A DNA stretch of 64,000 nucleotides, taken from contig JAFTXY010000011.1 in assembly GCA_017461425.1 (NCBI GenBank), forward strand, positions 62,001-126,000, in the 5' to 3' direction. Shown here piece by piece: positions 52,853-61,480 of the stretch. This stretch comes from Candidatus Gastranaerophilales bacterium (GTDB lineage: Bacteria; Cyanobacteriota; Vampirovibrionia; Gastranaerophilales; Gastranaerophilaceae). The translations under genes and the position numbers were made by a program. How positions within the stretch are numbered: the stretch's first letter is position 1; each line of letters opens with the position of its first letter. The notes beneath the pieces were generated by a model, which did no database searches, was not told the origin of the DNA, and was given only the letters and a program-made list of their open reading frames with translations.

Positions 52853-54118
52853 TTAATATAAATCAAATTGATTAAGTTCGATTGTTCTTAAGCTATGTCT
52901 TAAATTTTCGTCTTCACTTTTTATGTATAATTTGATGTAGTTTTTTGTAACTGCGCTATAAAGACCTGTCTTTGCTGATTTTTTTTCAATTAATATTTCT
53001 TGTGTTGTGTTTTTATTTTTTTCTAAAAATTCTTTGTGGAGAATTTCTGATAGTTCAAGGATTTTTTTTGTTCTTTTTGTTTTAATTTCATCTTTAATTT
53101 GCTCCATATAAAAAGCAGGAGTCTTTTCTCTTTTTGAATATGGAAAACAATGTATTGAAGAGAGTTTTGCTTTTTTTAGATTTTGATATGTTTCTTGAAA
53201 ATCTTCTTCAGTTTCTTGCGGAAAACCAACAATTATATCGCAACCTAGATATGGCAGATTGAATTTTTTGTGTAATTTTTCTATTACATCAAGAGCTTCT
53301 TGCGCACTATATTTTCTATTCATGTTGTTTAGAGTTTTATCACATAATGATTGAAGAGATAAATGAAAATGTGGACAGAATTTTTTAGAATTTGATAAAA
53401 ATTCTATTATTTCATCATCTAATTCGTTAATATATAAAGAACCTAGCCTATATCTTGGGATATTTGTTTTTTCAATTTCTTTTAATAAATCCAGAAGAGT
53501 TTTATTAAATTCTAATCCCCATTGTCCTATATGAATTCCTGTTAGAACAATTTCTTTTATATTTTGTTTTTCAACAAGTCTAATTTGTTCCAAAACATTT
53601 TCTATACTATTTGAGCGAGAATTTCCTCTCGCATATGGAATAATGCAATATGAGCATCTATTATTGCATCCATCTTGGATTTTTATACTTACTCTTGTTG
53701 TGTTTGGTTTTTTTAAGAATTTATTTTCAAATTCTTTTACTTCAAAAATATCTTTTACGTAGAAACTTTTTTCTTGAAAAATATTTTGGATATATTTTTC
53801 AATATTCATTTTTTCGCTGTTGCCTAAAACCAAGTCAATATCAGAATAATCGAAATTTTCATGTTGTTTATAGGTTTGAGCATTGCAGCCCGTTAAAACA
53901 GTTTTTATTTCCGGTTTTAATCTTTTTGCTTGTTTTAATAAATAATTAACTTGAGAATCGCTATGAGAAGTTACTGAGCAAGAATTTAATATATAAATAT
54001 CTGCTTCTTTTAAAGTTTTTGCTTTTATATATCCTAAGGACAATAATTCATTTTCAATTATTTGTCCTTCGAGCTGATTTTGTTTGCATCCTAGTGATTT
54101 TAAGTAAAAGCTTTTCAT
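52853..54118 (-). CDS. mtaB: tRNA ct6A/t6A37 methylthiotransferase MtaB
   Basis: Radical SAM enzyme adding a methylthio group to t6A37 in tRNA. The N-terminal UPF0004 domain has SLGCKQNQLEGQ, NSCSVTSHSD and LTGCNAQ (three cluster Cys); the radical SAM motif is IQDGCNNRCSYCIIPYARG; a TRAM-like C-terminus ends the protein. 421 aa is typical. The conserved start fixes the ATG at 54118, and TGCTAAAAT ends 6 nt upstream of it without a ribosome site, one of the clearest leaderless cases here. Confidence 0.94.
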   Translation of the reverse strand: MKSFYLKSLGCKQNQLEGQIIENELLSLGYIKAKTLKEADIYILNSCSVTSHSDSQVNYLLKQAKRLKPEIKTVLTGCNAQTYKQHENFDYSDIDLVLGNSEKMNIEKYIQNIFQEKSFYVKDIFEVKEFENKFLKKPNTTRVSIKIQDGCNNRCSYCIIPYARGNSRSNSIENVLEQIRLVEKQNIKEIVLTGIHIGQWGLEFNKTLLDLLKEIEKTNIPRYRLGSLYINELDDEIIEFLSNSKKFCPHFHLSLQSLCDKTLNNMNRKYSAQEALDVIEKLHKKFNLPYLGCDIIVGFPQETEEDFQETYQNLKKAKLSSIHCFPYSKREKTPAFYMEQIKDEIKTKRTKKILELSEILHKEFLEKNKNTTQEILIEKKSAKTGLYSAVTKNYIKLYIKSEDENLRHSLRTIELNQFDLY

Positions 54119-54243
54119 ATTGCGATTTTAGCATGAAATAATTATCTCGTCATTTTGAGTTATTTAAAAGTCTTATCCCCTTTTTAAATTATTTAAGCTT
54201 CCCATATCTTTTAAATGCTTGACATTTATATTAAAATACTCAA

Positions 54244-57129
54244 ATGGACAAAAAATTTAATTTAAGTTTTAAGAAAAATAGTGTTGAAAAATTACTTTTG
54301 AATTTGGACCAAAATCCATATTCTCAAAAAAATAAAGATTTTAGATATACATTATCGTTAATATATGAATTAATTGAAGAAGAGTTTGCTGATACATTTG
54401 ATACAAAAAATCCAATTTTAAGACAAACAGAAATTTGTCTAGATAACAATTCAAATGATGTAAGTATTTTTATAACGCCTCCGTATGGTTTTGATTATTA
54501 TCTAAAACAAAAAGGTTCCCTATATCGTTTGCGCCCTGAATATAGGGGAAGTCAATACGGCTATAAAATTAACCTTAATATGTTTTTTGAATATTTTACA
54601 GGTGTTGATGAAAATTTAGATTTAACAGATTGTTCTGATAGTTATATTTTTTATTTTAATTTGGTTCAATTTGTTAAAAAAACAGTTGAAAAACTTCATT
54701 TTATTCCTGCTGTTAATTTTAAAAAAGATACTTTTTCAATTTTTTATGAACCATACTTTCAAAACAAAGATTTTCTAAAAGCTTATTCTGAAATTATCGA
54801 AAATAATATTTTAGATTCGCAAACAACAAAAAAATTAATTGAAAAATATTTAAATTATCTTATTTTTACGTTCTTAAATGTTAAACATTATAGATTTAAA
54901 GACCTTAAAGCTGCGCCTTATTTGGTTAAAAATGCAATTCAAAAAAGAATGTTTAAAGGTAACGACTTAGCTTCTGATATTCAAACTTGGTTTGATGAAA
55001 TGAGTTTGGGAAGTTACGAAATTATTCCTGTATTTAATATTGAAAAAATAACAGATGAAAAATTTTTATTGAAAATATTAGCGAAAAATAAAGCTGAAAA
55101 TAAGATAATTAATCTTGAAGATTTAACTGATGAAGAAAAGATTTTAATTGAAAAACAGATAAATTGGGCTACAAAATACATTGAAGACTTAGAAGATGTT
55201 ACTATGGAGCTTGATTTATCAGGTGTTTATAAATTAATAACTCAAATAACATATTATTTATCTCAAGCTGGCATGGAGGTTAATCTTCCTGAAGGATTAA
55301 ATAATGTCATTATCCCAAGGGCTTCTATAAATGCAAAAATTAAAGCAAAAAGGTTGGAAGAATTAAAAGAACTTCTTGCAAATCCTACAGGTTCAACAAT
55401 TTCATTAGATGAAATAATGAACTTTAAAATTGAAATTGCACTTGGTGATAATGAAAAAATTTCTGCCGATGAATTTAGAGAACTTGCAAAAAATTCTCAA
55501 GGTTTAATTAAATATAAAGATAGATATATTTTAATTGATAAAGAAGAAACTGATAAACTTCTTGCTCGTCTTGAAAAAGCACCAAATCTTAATGTTAATA
55601 AAATGCAATTATTGCATAATGCGTTATCTGGTAAAATTGATGAATACGATTTTGACTATGATGAAGCATTTGCAAGAGTTATTTCGGATTTTACCAAAAT
55701 TGAAGAAATTACATTACCAAAAGATTTATGCGGAACACTTCGTGCATATCAAGAAATTGGTTTTAGATGGTTATACACAAATATCAATAAAGGTTTTGGC
55801 TGTTGTATAGCAGATGATATGGGTCTTGGTAAAACAATTCAAGTTATAAGTTTAATATTAAAATTAAAAGAAGAAAATAAATTGAAACAACCTGTTTTAG
55901 TTGTTTGTCCAACAACGTTAATGGGTAACTGGAAACGTGAATTAGCAACGTTTTCTCCAAGTTTAAAAACTTTAATTTATCATGGTTTTAATCGTGAATT
56001 TTCAACTGATTGCGATGTAATTTTAACAACTTATGCAATATTAAGAATTGATCTTGAAAAATTCCAAAAAAATAATTGGGATTTATTGGTTATTGACGAA
56101 GCTCAAAATATTAAAAATCCATCAACAAGCCAAACACAAGCGATTAAAGCAATTAAAGCTCAAATGAAAGTTGCAATGACAGGTACTCCTGTTGAAAATA
56201 GATTGTCTGAATTATGGTCTATTTTTGATTTTATAAATAAAGGTTATCTTGGCTCATTAGTTGATTTTTCTAAGAATTATTCAATTCCAATTGAAAGATT
56301 TAAAGAATTAACTCGTGCGCAAAAACTTAAAAAAGCAATTAGCCCATTTATGTTAAGACGTTTGAAAACTGACAAAACAATTATTTCTGATTTACCTGAA
56401 AAAATTGTTTTAGATGATTACTGTTATTTAACAAAACCTCAAATTGCTCTGTATGAAAGAATTTTGAAAGAATCTATGGAAAATATTTCAAAATCTGAAT
56501 CAAGAATGAATAGAAGAGGTGCAATTTTCAAATTAATAACCAATTTGAAACAAGTTTGTAATCACCCATATCATTATTTAAAACATGGCGATATGTCTGC
56601 TGCGGCGTCTGGTAAAACTCAAAAATTAATCGATATTTTACATAATATTGTTGAAAATGATGAAAAAGTTCTTGTATTTACTCAATATAAAGAAATGGGA
56701 ACAATATTAGAAAATATTATTGCAGAAGAATTTAATCAAAATCCTTTATTTTTCCATGGAAGTTTAAATGTTAAACAAAGGGAAGAATTAATTAAAAAAT
56801 TCCAAGAAGATATTCAAGAAAAAATAATGATATTATCACTAAAAGCCGGGGGCTTAGGTTTAAACCTTACAAGTGCATCGAATGTAATTCATTATGACTT
56901 ATGGTGGAACCCTGCTGTTGAAGATCAAGCAACAGATAGAACCTATCGTATTGGACAAGATAAAAATGTTATGATACATAGATTTATAACTTTATCAACA
57001 TTTGAAGAAAAAATTGATAAAATTATCAAAGATAAAAGAGAACTTGCAAATGCGGCAGTGTTTGAGGGTGAAAAAATGATAACTGAATTATCTGATGATG
57101 AAATTTATGAAATTTTCTCTTTGGCTTAA
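54244..57129 (+). CDS. SNF2-family DEAD/DEAH helicase, 961 aa
   Basis: C-terminal half is a full SNF2 ATPase: FGCCIADDMGLGKTIQVISLILKL (Walker A), LLVIDEAQNIKNPSTSQT (DEAQ box), MTGTPVENRLSELWSIFDFI, and the second lobe with VLVFTQYKEMG, LSLKAGGLGLNLTSASNVIHYDLWWNP and QATDRTYRIGQ. The N-terminal ~480 residues contain an all-helical SNF2-associated region. Related proteins are common in cyanobacteria and Firmicutes; role in transcription or repair chromatin remodelling is unsettled. TAAAAT at 54232-54237 ends 6 nt before the ATG: leaderless. Confidence 0.9.
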   Translation: MDKKFNLSFKKNSVEKLLLNLDQNPYSQKNKDFRYTLSLIYELIEEEFADTFDTKNPILRQTEICLDNNSNDVSIFITPPYGFDYYLKQKGSLYRLRPEYRGSQYGYKINLNMFFEYFTGVDENLDLTDCSDSYIFYFNLVQFVKKTVEKLHFIPAVNFKKDTFSIFYEPYFQNKDFLKAYSEIIENNILDSQTTKKLIEKYLNYLIFTFLNVKHYRFKDLKAAPYLVKNAIQKRMFKGNDLASDIQTWFDEMSLGSYEIIPVFNIEKITDEKFLLKILAKNKAENKIINLEDLTDEEKILIEKQINWATKYIEDLEDVTMELDLSGVYKLITQITYYLSQAGMEVNLPEGLNNVIIPRASINAKIKAKRLEELKELLANPTGSTISLDEIMNFKIEIALGDNEKISADEFRELAKNSQGLIKYKDRYILIDKEETDKLLARLEKAPNLNVNKMQLLHNALSGKIDEYDFDYDEAFARVISDFTKIEEITLPKDLCGTLRAYQEIGFRWLYTNINKGFGCCIADDMGLGKTIQVISLILKLKEENKLKQPVLVVCPTTLMGNWKRELATFSPSLKTLIYHGFNREFSTDCDVILTTYAILRIDLEKFQKNNWDLLVIDEAQNIKNPSTSQTQAIKAIKAQMKVAMTGTPVENRLSELWSIFDFINKGYLGSLVDFSKNYSIPIERFKELTRAQKLKKAISPFMLRRLKTDKTIISDLPEKIVLDDYCYLTKPQIALYERILKESMENISKSESRMNRRGAIFKLITNLKQVCNHPYHYLKHGDMSAAASGKTQKLIDILHNIVENDEKVLVFTQYKEMGTILENIIAEEFNQNPLFFHGSLNVKQREELIKKFQEDIQEKIMILSLKAGGLGLNLTSASNVIHYDLWWNPAVEDQATDRTYRIGQDKNVMIHRFITLSTFEEKIDKIIKDKRELANAAVFEGEKMITELSDDEIYEIFSLA

Positions 57130-57235
57130 TGAAATTTAAAAATATGGAAAAAGCGCATGTGGGCAATTGGTGTACATTTTACACAATATATTAAATTTTG
57201 TTAAAAATACATGTAAAAATAGTAAAAATTTCCCC

Positions 57236-57264
57236 TTGCAGGTTTTTTTGATATAGTGTATATT
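57236..57264 (+). promoter_or_regulatory. speH promoter
   Basis: TTGCAG, 17-bp spacer, TATATT; leader of about 45 nt before the TTG start. Confidence 0.55.
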
Positions 57265-57314
57265 TGTTTTTGCAAGTAAAAAAAGTAGTATCCAAATATA
57301 AGGGGGAATATGAA

Positions 57315-57758
57315 TTGGCAGTAATGACACCTATCACTAACGTAATCAGTGAACAAAAGCAACAATACCTTGGCAGACACATACTAGCAGAATTTTTTGA
57401 ATGTGATTCAAATGTTTTAAATAATCCTGAATTGGTTGAAAAATATATGTTGGAAGCGGCTCTTGAATGTGGAGCTACAATCGTTAATAAATGCTTCCAT
57501 TTGTTTGCACCACATGGTGTTTCAGGGGTTGTTATTATTTCCGAAAGTCATTTAGCTATTCATACTTGGCCAGAATTTGGTTATGCTGCAGTTGATTTAT
57601 TTACTTGTGGCGAACAATGCGATCCAAAAGTTTCGTATGAATTTTTGAAAAGAAAATTTAATTCTAAAAATACAAAATATTCTCAATTAAATCGTGGTTT
57701 AATGGATTTTGATTCTCACGTTGAACACAAATCTTTTGCACTTTCAGAACAATTCTAG
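57315..57758 (+). CDS. speH: S-adenosylmethionine decarboxylase proenzyme
   Basis: Supplies decarboxylated SAM for spermidine synthesis. The processing site is in VIISESHLAIHTWPEFGYAAVDLFTCG: cleavage between Glu and Ser turns the Ser into the pyruvoyl group. Also VNKCFHLFAPHGVSGVV. The TTG at 57315 is chosen because AGGGGGA at 57301 is 7-8 nt upstream; the next ATG at 57324 is an alternative, the in-frame sequence before 57315 is probably leader. About 147 aa, as usual for the prokaryotic class 1B form. Confidence 0.93.
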   Translation: MAVMTPITNVISEQKQQYLGRHILAEFFECDSNVLNNPELVEKYMLEAALECGATIVNKCFHLFAPHGVSGVVIISESHLAIHTWPEFGYAAVDLFTCGEQCDPKVSYEFLKRKFNSKNTKYSQLNRGLMDFDSHVEHKSFALSEQF

Positions 57759-57779
57759 TTTTTCTGATAAAATTAGAAT

Positions 57780-58280
57780 ATGCAAGAATTTGTTATTCGA
57801 CAAATGGAACATAAGGACATTGATGATATTCTTCAAATAGAAGAACTATCTTATGGTGCCCATCATTGGTCCAGAGATTCTTTTTTAATAGAATTGAATA
57901 ATAAAATATCTTCTTACAAATGCATTTTGAATTCAGAAAATAAATGTGTTGGGTATATGGGAATATGGAAAATTATTGATGAAGCCCATGTAACAAATTT
58001 ATCTATACATCCTGATTGGAGAAATAAAAAGCTTGCGCAAAGATTGCTTTTGGCATCTTTGGATGAATGTTATCGAGAAAAAATTAAATATATAACTCTA
58101 GAGGTTAGAGTTTCAAATCAAAAAGCAATAAATTTATACGAAAAATTTGGATTTAAATCTCTTGGCTTGAGAAAAAAATATTATCAAGACAATAATGAAG
58201 ATGCTTTGATAATGTGGAGTGAAAATATTTTTGATAAAAAATACAAAGAGTTATATGATAGAATTAAAAGAGATTTATAG
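57780..58280 (+). CDS. rimI: Ribosomal protein bS18-alanine N-acetyltransferase
   Basis: GNAT fold acetylating the N-terminal Ala of ribosomal protein S18. VTNLSIHPDWRNKKLAQRLLLASLDECY is the acetyl-CoA loop, preceded by an IRQMEHKDIDDILQIEE opening and followed by LEVRVSNQKAINLYEKFGF. 166 aa is slightly long with a basic tail. TGATAAAAT ends 6 nt before the conserved start, no ribosome site: leaderless. bioY follows 8 nt after the stop. Confidence 0.9.
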   Translation: MQEFVIRQMEHKDIDDILQIEELSYGAHHWSRDSFLIELNNKISSYKCILNSENKCVGYMGIWKIIDEAHVTNLSIHPDWRNKKLAQRLLLASLDECYREKIKYITLEVRVSNQKAINLYEKFGFKSLGLRKKYYQDNNEDALIMWSENIFDKKYKELYDRIKRDL

Positions 58281-58288
58281 AGAAAAAT

Positions 58289-59020
58289 ATGACAATAATA
58301 AATAAAAGATACAAAGATATATTTGAACAATATATTCATAAAGGAGAGCCAACTCCTCTTAGCATAGGAACTTTAGTTGTCTGTGCTTTTTGCATTCTTT
58401 TATTAATTATTTCTACTTTTACGCAATTATCAATTTCTCACCCTTGGTTTCAATATGTTTCAGGCGAAGGATTTAGCTCTATTATAAAAAATATGACATA
58501 TAATCCACAAATCCCTGTTATGTTATTTATAATCTATCTTTTGGGTAGAAATTATTCTTTATTCACATTTATAATTTATCTTATAGTTGGTTTTTTTGTA
58601 TGGCCAATTTTTGTATTTGGCAATGGACTTGGTTTTGTTGGCAATTATTTATTTGGCTATTCTTTAGGATTTATATTGGCGGCATTTTTGATAGGCTATA
58701 TTTTAAATAAAAATTTAGGCATAAAAATGCGTTTATTGGCTTCTTTAGCTGGAGTTTTATCAATACATGTTTGCGGTTTTATTTATTGCATAATTTTAGC
58801 GATATTTGGCAAGCTTGATTTTGGCTTAATTGGTCCTATTTTTAAAATAATTACATTATCAAAAATTTTATACGATGTTTTATTTGCGACAATAATTTAT
58901 CTTGTTGCGCCATATATTAAAAATATTTTTTGGGTTTGTATGAAACCAAAAGCGGAAAACAAAAAGAAATTAAAATATTCCCGCAAAAGACACCAAGTAG
59001 TCAGTGATAACGTTAATTAG
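58289..59020 (+). CDS. bioY: BioY family biotin transporter (ECF S component)
   Basis: Membrane protein with about six hydrophobic segments. PIFVFGNGLGFVGNYLFGYSLGFILAAFLIGYIL matches the BioY signature region (GxGxxxGPTxGYLxGF with changes). A ~40-residue polar N-terminus is extra. The last 17 codons overlap fliR on the other strand. Biotin uptake from outside fits an auxotrophic gut bacterium. Alternative: another ECF S protein of the same fold. Confidence 0.8.
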   Translation: MTIINKRYKDIFEQYIHKGEPTPLSIGTLVVCAFCILLLIISTFTQLSISHPWFQYVSGEGFSSIIKNMTYNPQIPVMLFIIYLLGRNYSLFTFIIYLIVGFFVWPIFVFGNGLGFVGNYLFGYSLGFILAAFLIGYILNKNLGIKMRLLASLAGVLSIHVCGFIYCIILAIFGKLDFGLIGPIFKIITLSKILYDVLFATIIYLVAPYIKNIFWVCMKPKAENKKKLKYSRKRHQVVSDNVN

Positions 59021-59749
59021 CATTGGAAGAATTACAATTAAAATAAATGCGCCCATAACTGGTTTGAATAAGAAGCTCAATGTAAAAACGTTTACTTGTG
59101 GTGCGGTTTTTGATATTATCCCTAAAATTATGTCTTGCGCTAATGTTGCAAGAAGTATTGGTCCTGCTATATGTAATCCCATAAATAAAACATTCGCTGT
59201 TATATCGCTTAGATATTGAACATTTATAATTTTTTCAAAATGAAAATTTACCATATACATTGGAAAAAGTTCAAAACTTTTTATTAATGCGTTAAAAAGC
59301 CAATAAACTCCGCCTGAATACATAAAAATTAATAGTGCTAAAACTGAAAAAAAGTTTGCCATAACACTGACTTGCGATTTTGTGCTTGGGTCCATAACCA
59401 TTGCGGATGATAAACCCATTTGAGTGTTTATCATATCTCCGCCTGCTAGAATTGCCGCCAAAACGCAATTTGCAACAAATCCAATGATAACTCCAAACAT
59501 GAAATTTAAAAACATACAAAGATAAACAGGAGTGCCATCAGGAGGAGGGGTTGGTTTTATAACTCCAACCAAAATAACAGTTGTTATTATAGCAAAAGAA
59601 ATTTTTACCATTGCAGGAATTTCGCTTTTTGATAATACAGGCGCCAAGCGCATCATACCAACTAAGCGCAAAAATATCATAATGCCTGAACCTAGAGCAT
59701 TATTTAATTCAGGAAAATAAAGAGCAAATTGTTTTAATAATTCATCCAA
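58970..59749 (-). CDS. fliR: Flagellar biosynthetic protein FliR
   Basis: Integral membrane component of the flagellar export gate. Six or seven hydrophobic segments; conserved pieces are FLRLVGMMRLAPVLSKSEIPAMVKI near the N-terminus and ILPMLINVITDYL near the end. 259 aa is normal. Its start lies 11 nt after the fliQ stop. The 3' end overlaps bioY antiparallel by 51 bp. Confidence 0.92.
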   Translation of the reverse strand: MDELLKQFALYFPELNNALGSGIMIFLRLVGMMRLAPVLSKSEIPAMVKISFAIITTVILVGVIKPTPPPDGTPVYLCMFLNFMFGVIIGFVANCVLAAILAGGDMINTQMGLSSAMVMDPSTKSQVSVMANFFSVLALLIFMYSGGVYWLFNALIKSFELFPMYMVNFHFEKIINVQYLSDITANVLFMGLHIAGPILLATLAQDIILGIISKTAPQVNVFTLSFLFKPVMGAFILIVILPMLINVITDYLVSFAGIF

Positions 59750-59760
59750 TTTGTTTTTCC

Positions 59761-60255
59761 TTAATTACCTTTTTGTATTTTCATTCTTTCTAAGAAATTA
59801 GGCGCAACGGAAGTTGTTTGTTTTGCATTTATATAAATTTGTCTATCTGTTGCTTTTTTATCCCAAGGAATTTTTCCTTGATTGATTAATGCTTTATTCA
59901 TTGAAGAATTTGTATTAATTTTATCTTGCATTTCAGCAGAAAACGGACGAGTATATTTATAATAATCGCTTGGTAAAACAAAACTATCATTTTTTGTTAC
60001 AACATTAAAGGCAATATTTGTTCCTTCAAAAAGAAAGTTAGATAAAATTTTCATAAAATATCCGCCTAAAATAACAATTGTTAAAAAAACTAAAACGATT
60101 TTAGGAGCTGCTGCAATTGTTTGTTCTTGAACTTGTGTAACTGCTTGTAAAATACCAACTACTAAACCAACAGCAGCTGCCACAAGTACGCAAGGCAAGC
60201 TTATTGCAAGCATTACCATAAAACCTTTTGCCATGTATTCTACTAAAACTTCCAT
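59761..60255 (-). CDS. fliQ: Flagellar biosynthetic protein FliQ with C-terminal extension
   Basis: Two-helix gate component: GFMVMLAISLPCVLVAAAVGLVVGILQAVTQVQEQTIAAAPKIVLVFLTIVILGGYFM is the conserved core in the first ~75 residues. FliQ is normally ~89 aa; here it is 164 aa. The extra ~75 residues are polar and basic (SDYYKYTRPFSAEMQDKINTNSSMNKALINQGKIPWDKKATDRQ...), with no hydrophobic segment, so a cytosolic tail on the export gate. Overlaps fliP by 1 bp. Confidence 0.9.
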   Translation of the reverse strand: MEVLVEYMAKGFMVMLAISLPCVLVAAAVGLVVGILQAVTQVQEQTIAAAPKIVLVFLTIVILGGYFMKILSNFLFEGTNIAFNVVTKNDSFVLPSDYYKYTRPFSAEMQDKINTNSSMNKALINQGKIPWDKKATDRQIYINAKQTTSVAPNFLERMKIQKGN

Positions 60256-60896
60256 TAATTAAAGCTCTCCACAAGTCCTTTAACAATTAAACTCCAACCA
60301 TCAACCGCAATAAAAATGAGCAGTTTAAATGGGGTTGAAACAATTTGTGGCGATAACATAAACATCCCTAATGCCAGCAATATGTTTGCAACTACTAAAT
60401 CTAAAACAATAAAAGGAACATATATTATAAAGCCAACTTCAAATGCAGTTTTTAATTCAGAAACAATATATGCAGGCGCAACTTCCCAGATAGTTAATTC
60501 TTCTGGGGTTTGCGGTGCTGTTTTTCTCGTTTTTTCAACAAAAAATGCTAAATCGCTTTGACGAGTTTGTTTAAGCATATATTCTTTTAAAGGCTTGGAA
60601 CTTGCATTAATAGCCTCTATAACATTTTTATTTTTTTGATATGGGATTTGATATTCTTTATACATGTTATCAAATACGGGTGCCATTGTGTAAATGGTTA
60701 ATATTAAAGATAAACCAATCAATGTAATTGCAGGCGGAACGGAGTTTGTTCCCATTGCTGTTTTTAACATTGAAAATACAACTGTGAATCTTAAAAAGGG
60801 GGTCATTGAAACGAAAATGAACGGCAATAGGGAAAAAGCCGCCATTGTTATCAAAAGTTGTATTACAGGATTTATATCTTTTAATAAATTATCCAT
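60255..60896 (-). CDS. fliP: Flagellar biosynthetic protein FliP
   Basis: Pore component of the export gate. MTPFLRFTVVFSMLKTAMGTNSVPPAITLIGLSLILTIYTM and, C-terminal, FEVGFIIYVPFIVLDLVVANILLALGMFMLSPQIVSTPFKLLIFIAVDGWSLIVKG are the family blocks, the latter including the Met-rich gasket region. 213 aa, shorter than FliP of many bacteria (~245 aa), without the N-terminal cleaved signal. Stop overlaps fliQ; start overlaps fliO by 1 bp. Confidence 0.92.
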   Translation of the reverse strand: MDNLLKDINPVIQLLITMAAFSLLPFIFVSMTPFLRFTVVFSMLKTAMGTNSVPPAITLIGLSLILTIYTMAPVFDNMYKEYQIPYQKNKNVIEAINASSKPLKEYMLKQTRQSDLAFFVEKTRKTAPQTPEELTIWEVAPAYIVSELKTAFEVGFIIYVPFIVLDLVVANILLALGMFMLSPQIVSTPFKLLIFIAVDGWSLIVKGLVESFN

Positions 60897-61468
60897 TAAA
60901 ATTTGCTCCCAGCGCCTGTTGTGGTTACTTCATTTAAATCTTTTAAAAGAGATTGAATCATTTCACGTCTTGAAGTGTTTTCGTGTTTTTGTTGATACAT
61001 ATTTAATTTTTCAACAGGACTTAACTCAGGTTTTTCTATTGGGTTTTGTGAGTATAAGTCTTTGAATTGTTTATTTATTTTTTCAAGTCTTAAATCTTGC
61101 CATTCTTGAGGAGTTAAGTCTTCTTCTTTTTTAGCATTCATTTGTGGAATTATTGTATTTAAAATTTCCTGAGTGTGCTCTTTTGCTTTTTTGTTTGCTT
61201 TTTGGCTTTGTTGATTTTCATCGAAATTTAATTTTGATAAAAATGTTGTATGTTCGGCGCCTGATGCAATTAAAAATTTTTCATTTTTAATTTTTACTAC
61301 CATTAATGTTTTTTTGGGTCCAATTGCAATGCTATCAAGTATTTTAATCATTCCTTTATTTTCACTTTGTGTGTTTAACATTGTTTTTTTATAAACAACG
61401 AAACCAACGAGTAATACTCCAACCATTGCTAATGTATAAAATATAAATGCTGTGAAATAAGTTAACAT
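60896..61468 (-). CDS. fliO: FliO-like flagellar export protein
   Basis: One N-terminal membrane segment (FIFYTLAMVGVLLVGFVVY), then a small SH3-like region typical of FliO: MIKILDSIAIGPKKTLMVVKIKNEKFLIASGAEHTTFLSKL. The C-terminal ~90 residues are helical and charged. 190 aa. Gene order fliN-like, fliO, fliP, fliQ, fliR is the usual one, which supports the call for this weakly conserved protein. AAAAGGAAAAAAC precedes the ATG. Confidence 0.82.
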   Translation of the reverse strand: MLTYFTAFIFYTLAMVGVLLVGFVVYKKTMLNTQSENKGMIKILDSIAIGPKKTLMVVKIKNEKFLIASGAEHTTFLSKLNFDENQQSQKANKKAKEHTQEILNTIIPQMNAKKEEDLTPQEWQDLRLEKINKQFKDLYSQNPIEKPELSPVEKLNMYQQKHENTSRREMIQSLLKDLNEVTTTGAGSKF

Positions 61469-61480
61469 GTTTTTTCCTTT

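Noticed and set aside
54219-54237. TTGACA as -35 for the SNF2 gene
   Set aside because: It lies only 7 bp before the TAAAAT box, far from the needed ~17 bp; the -10 alone is kept.
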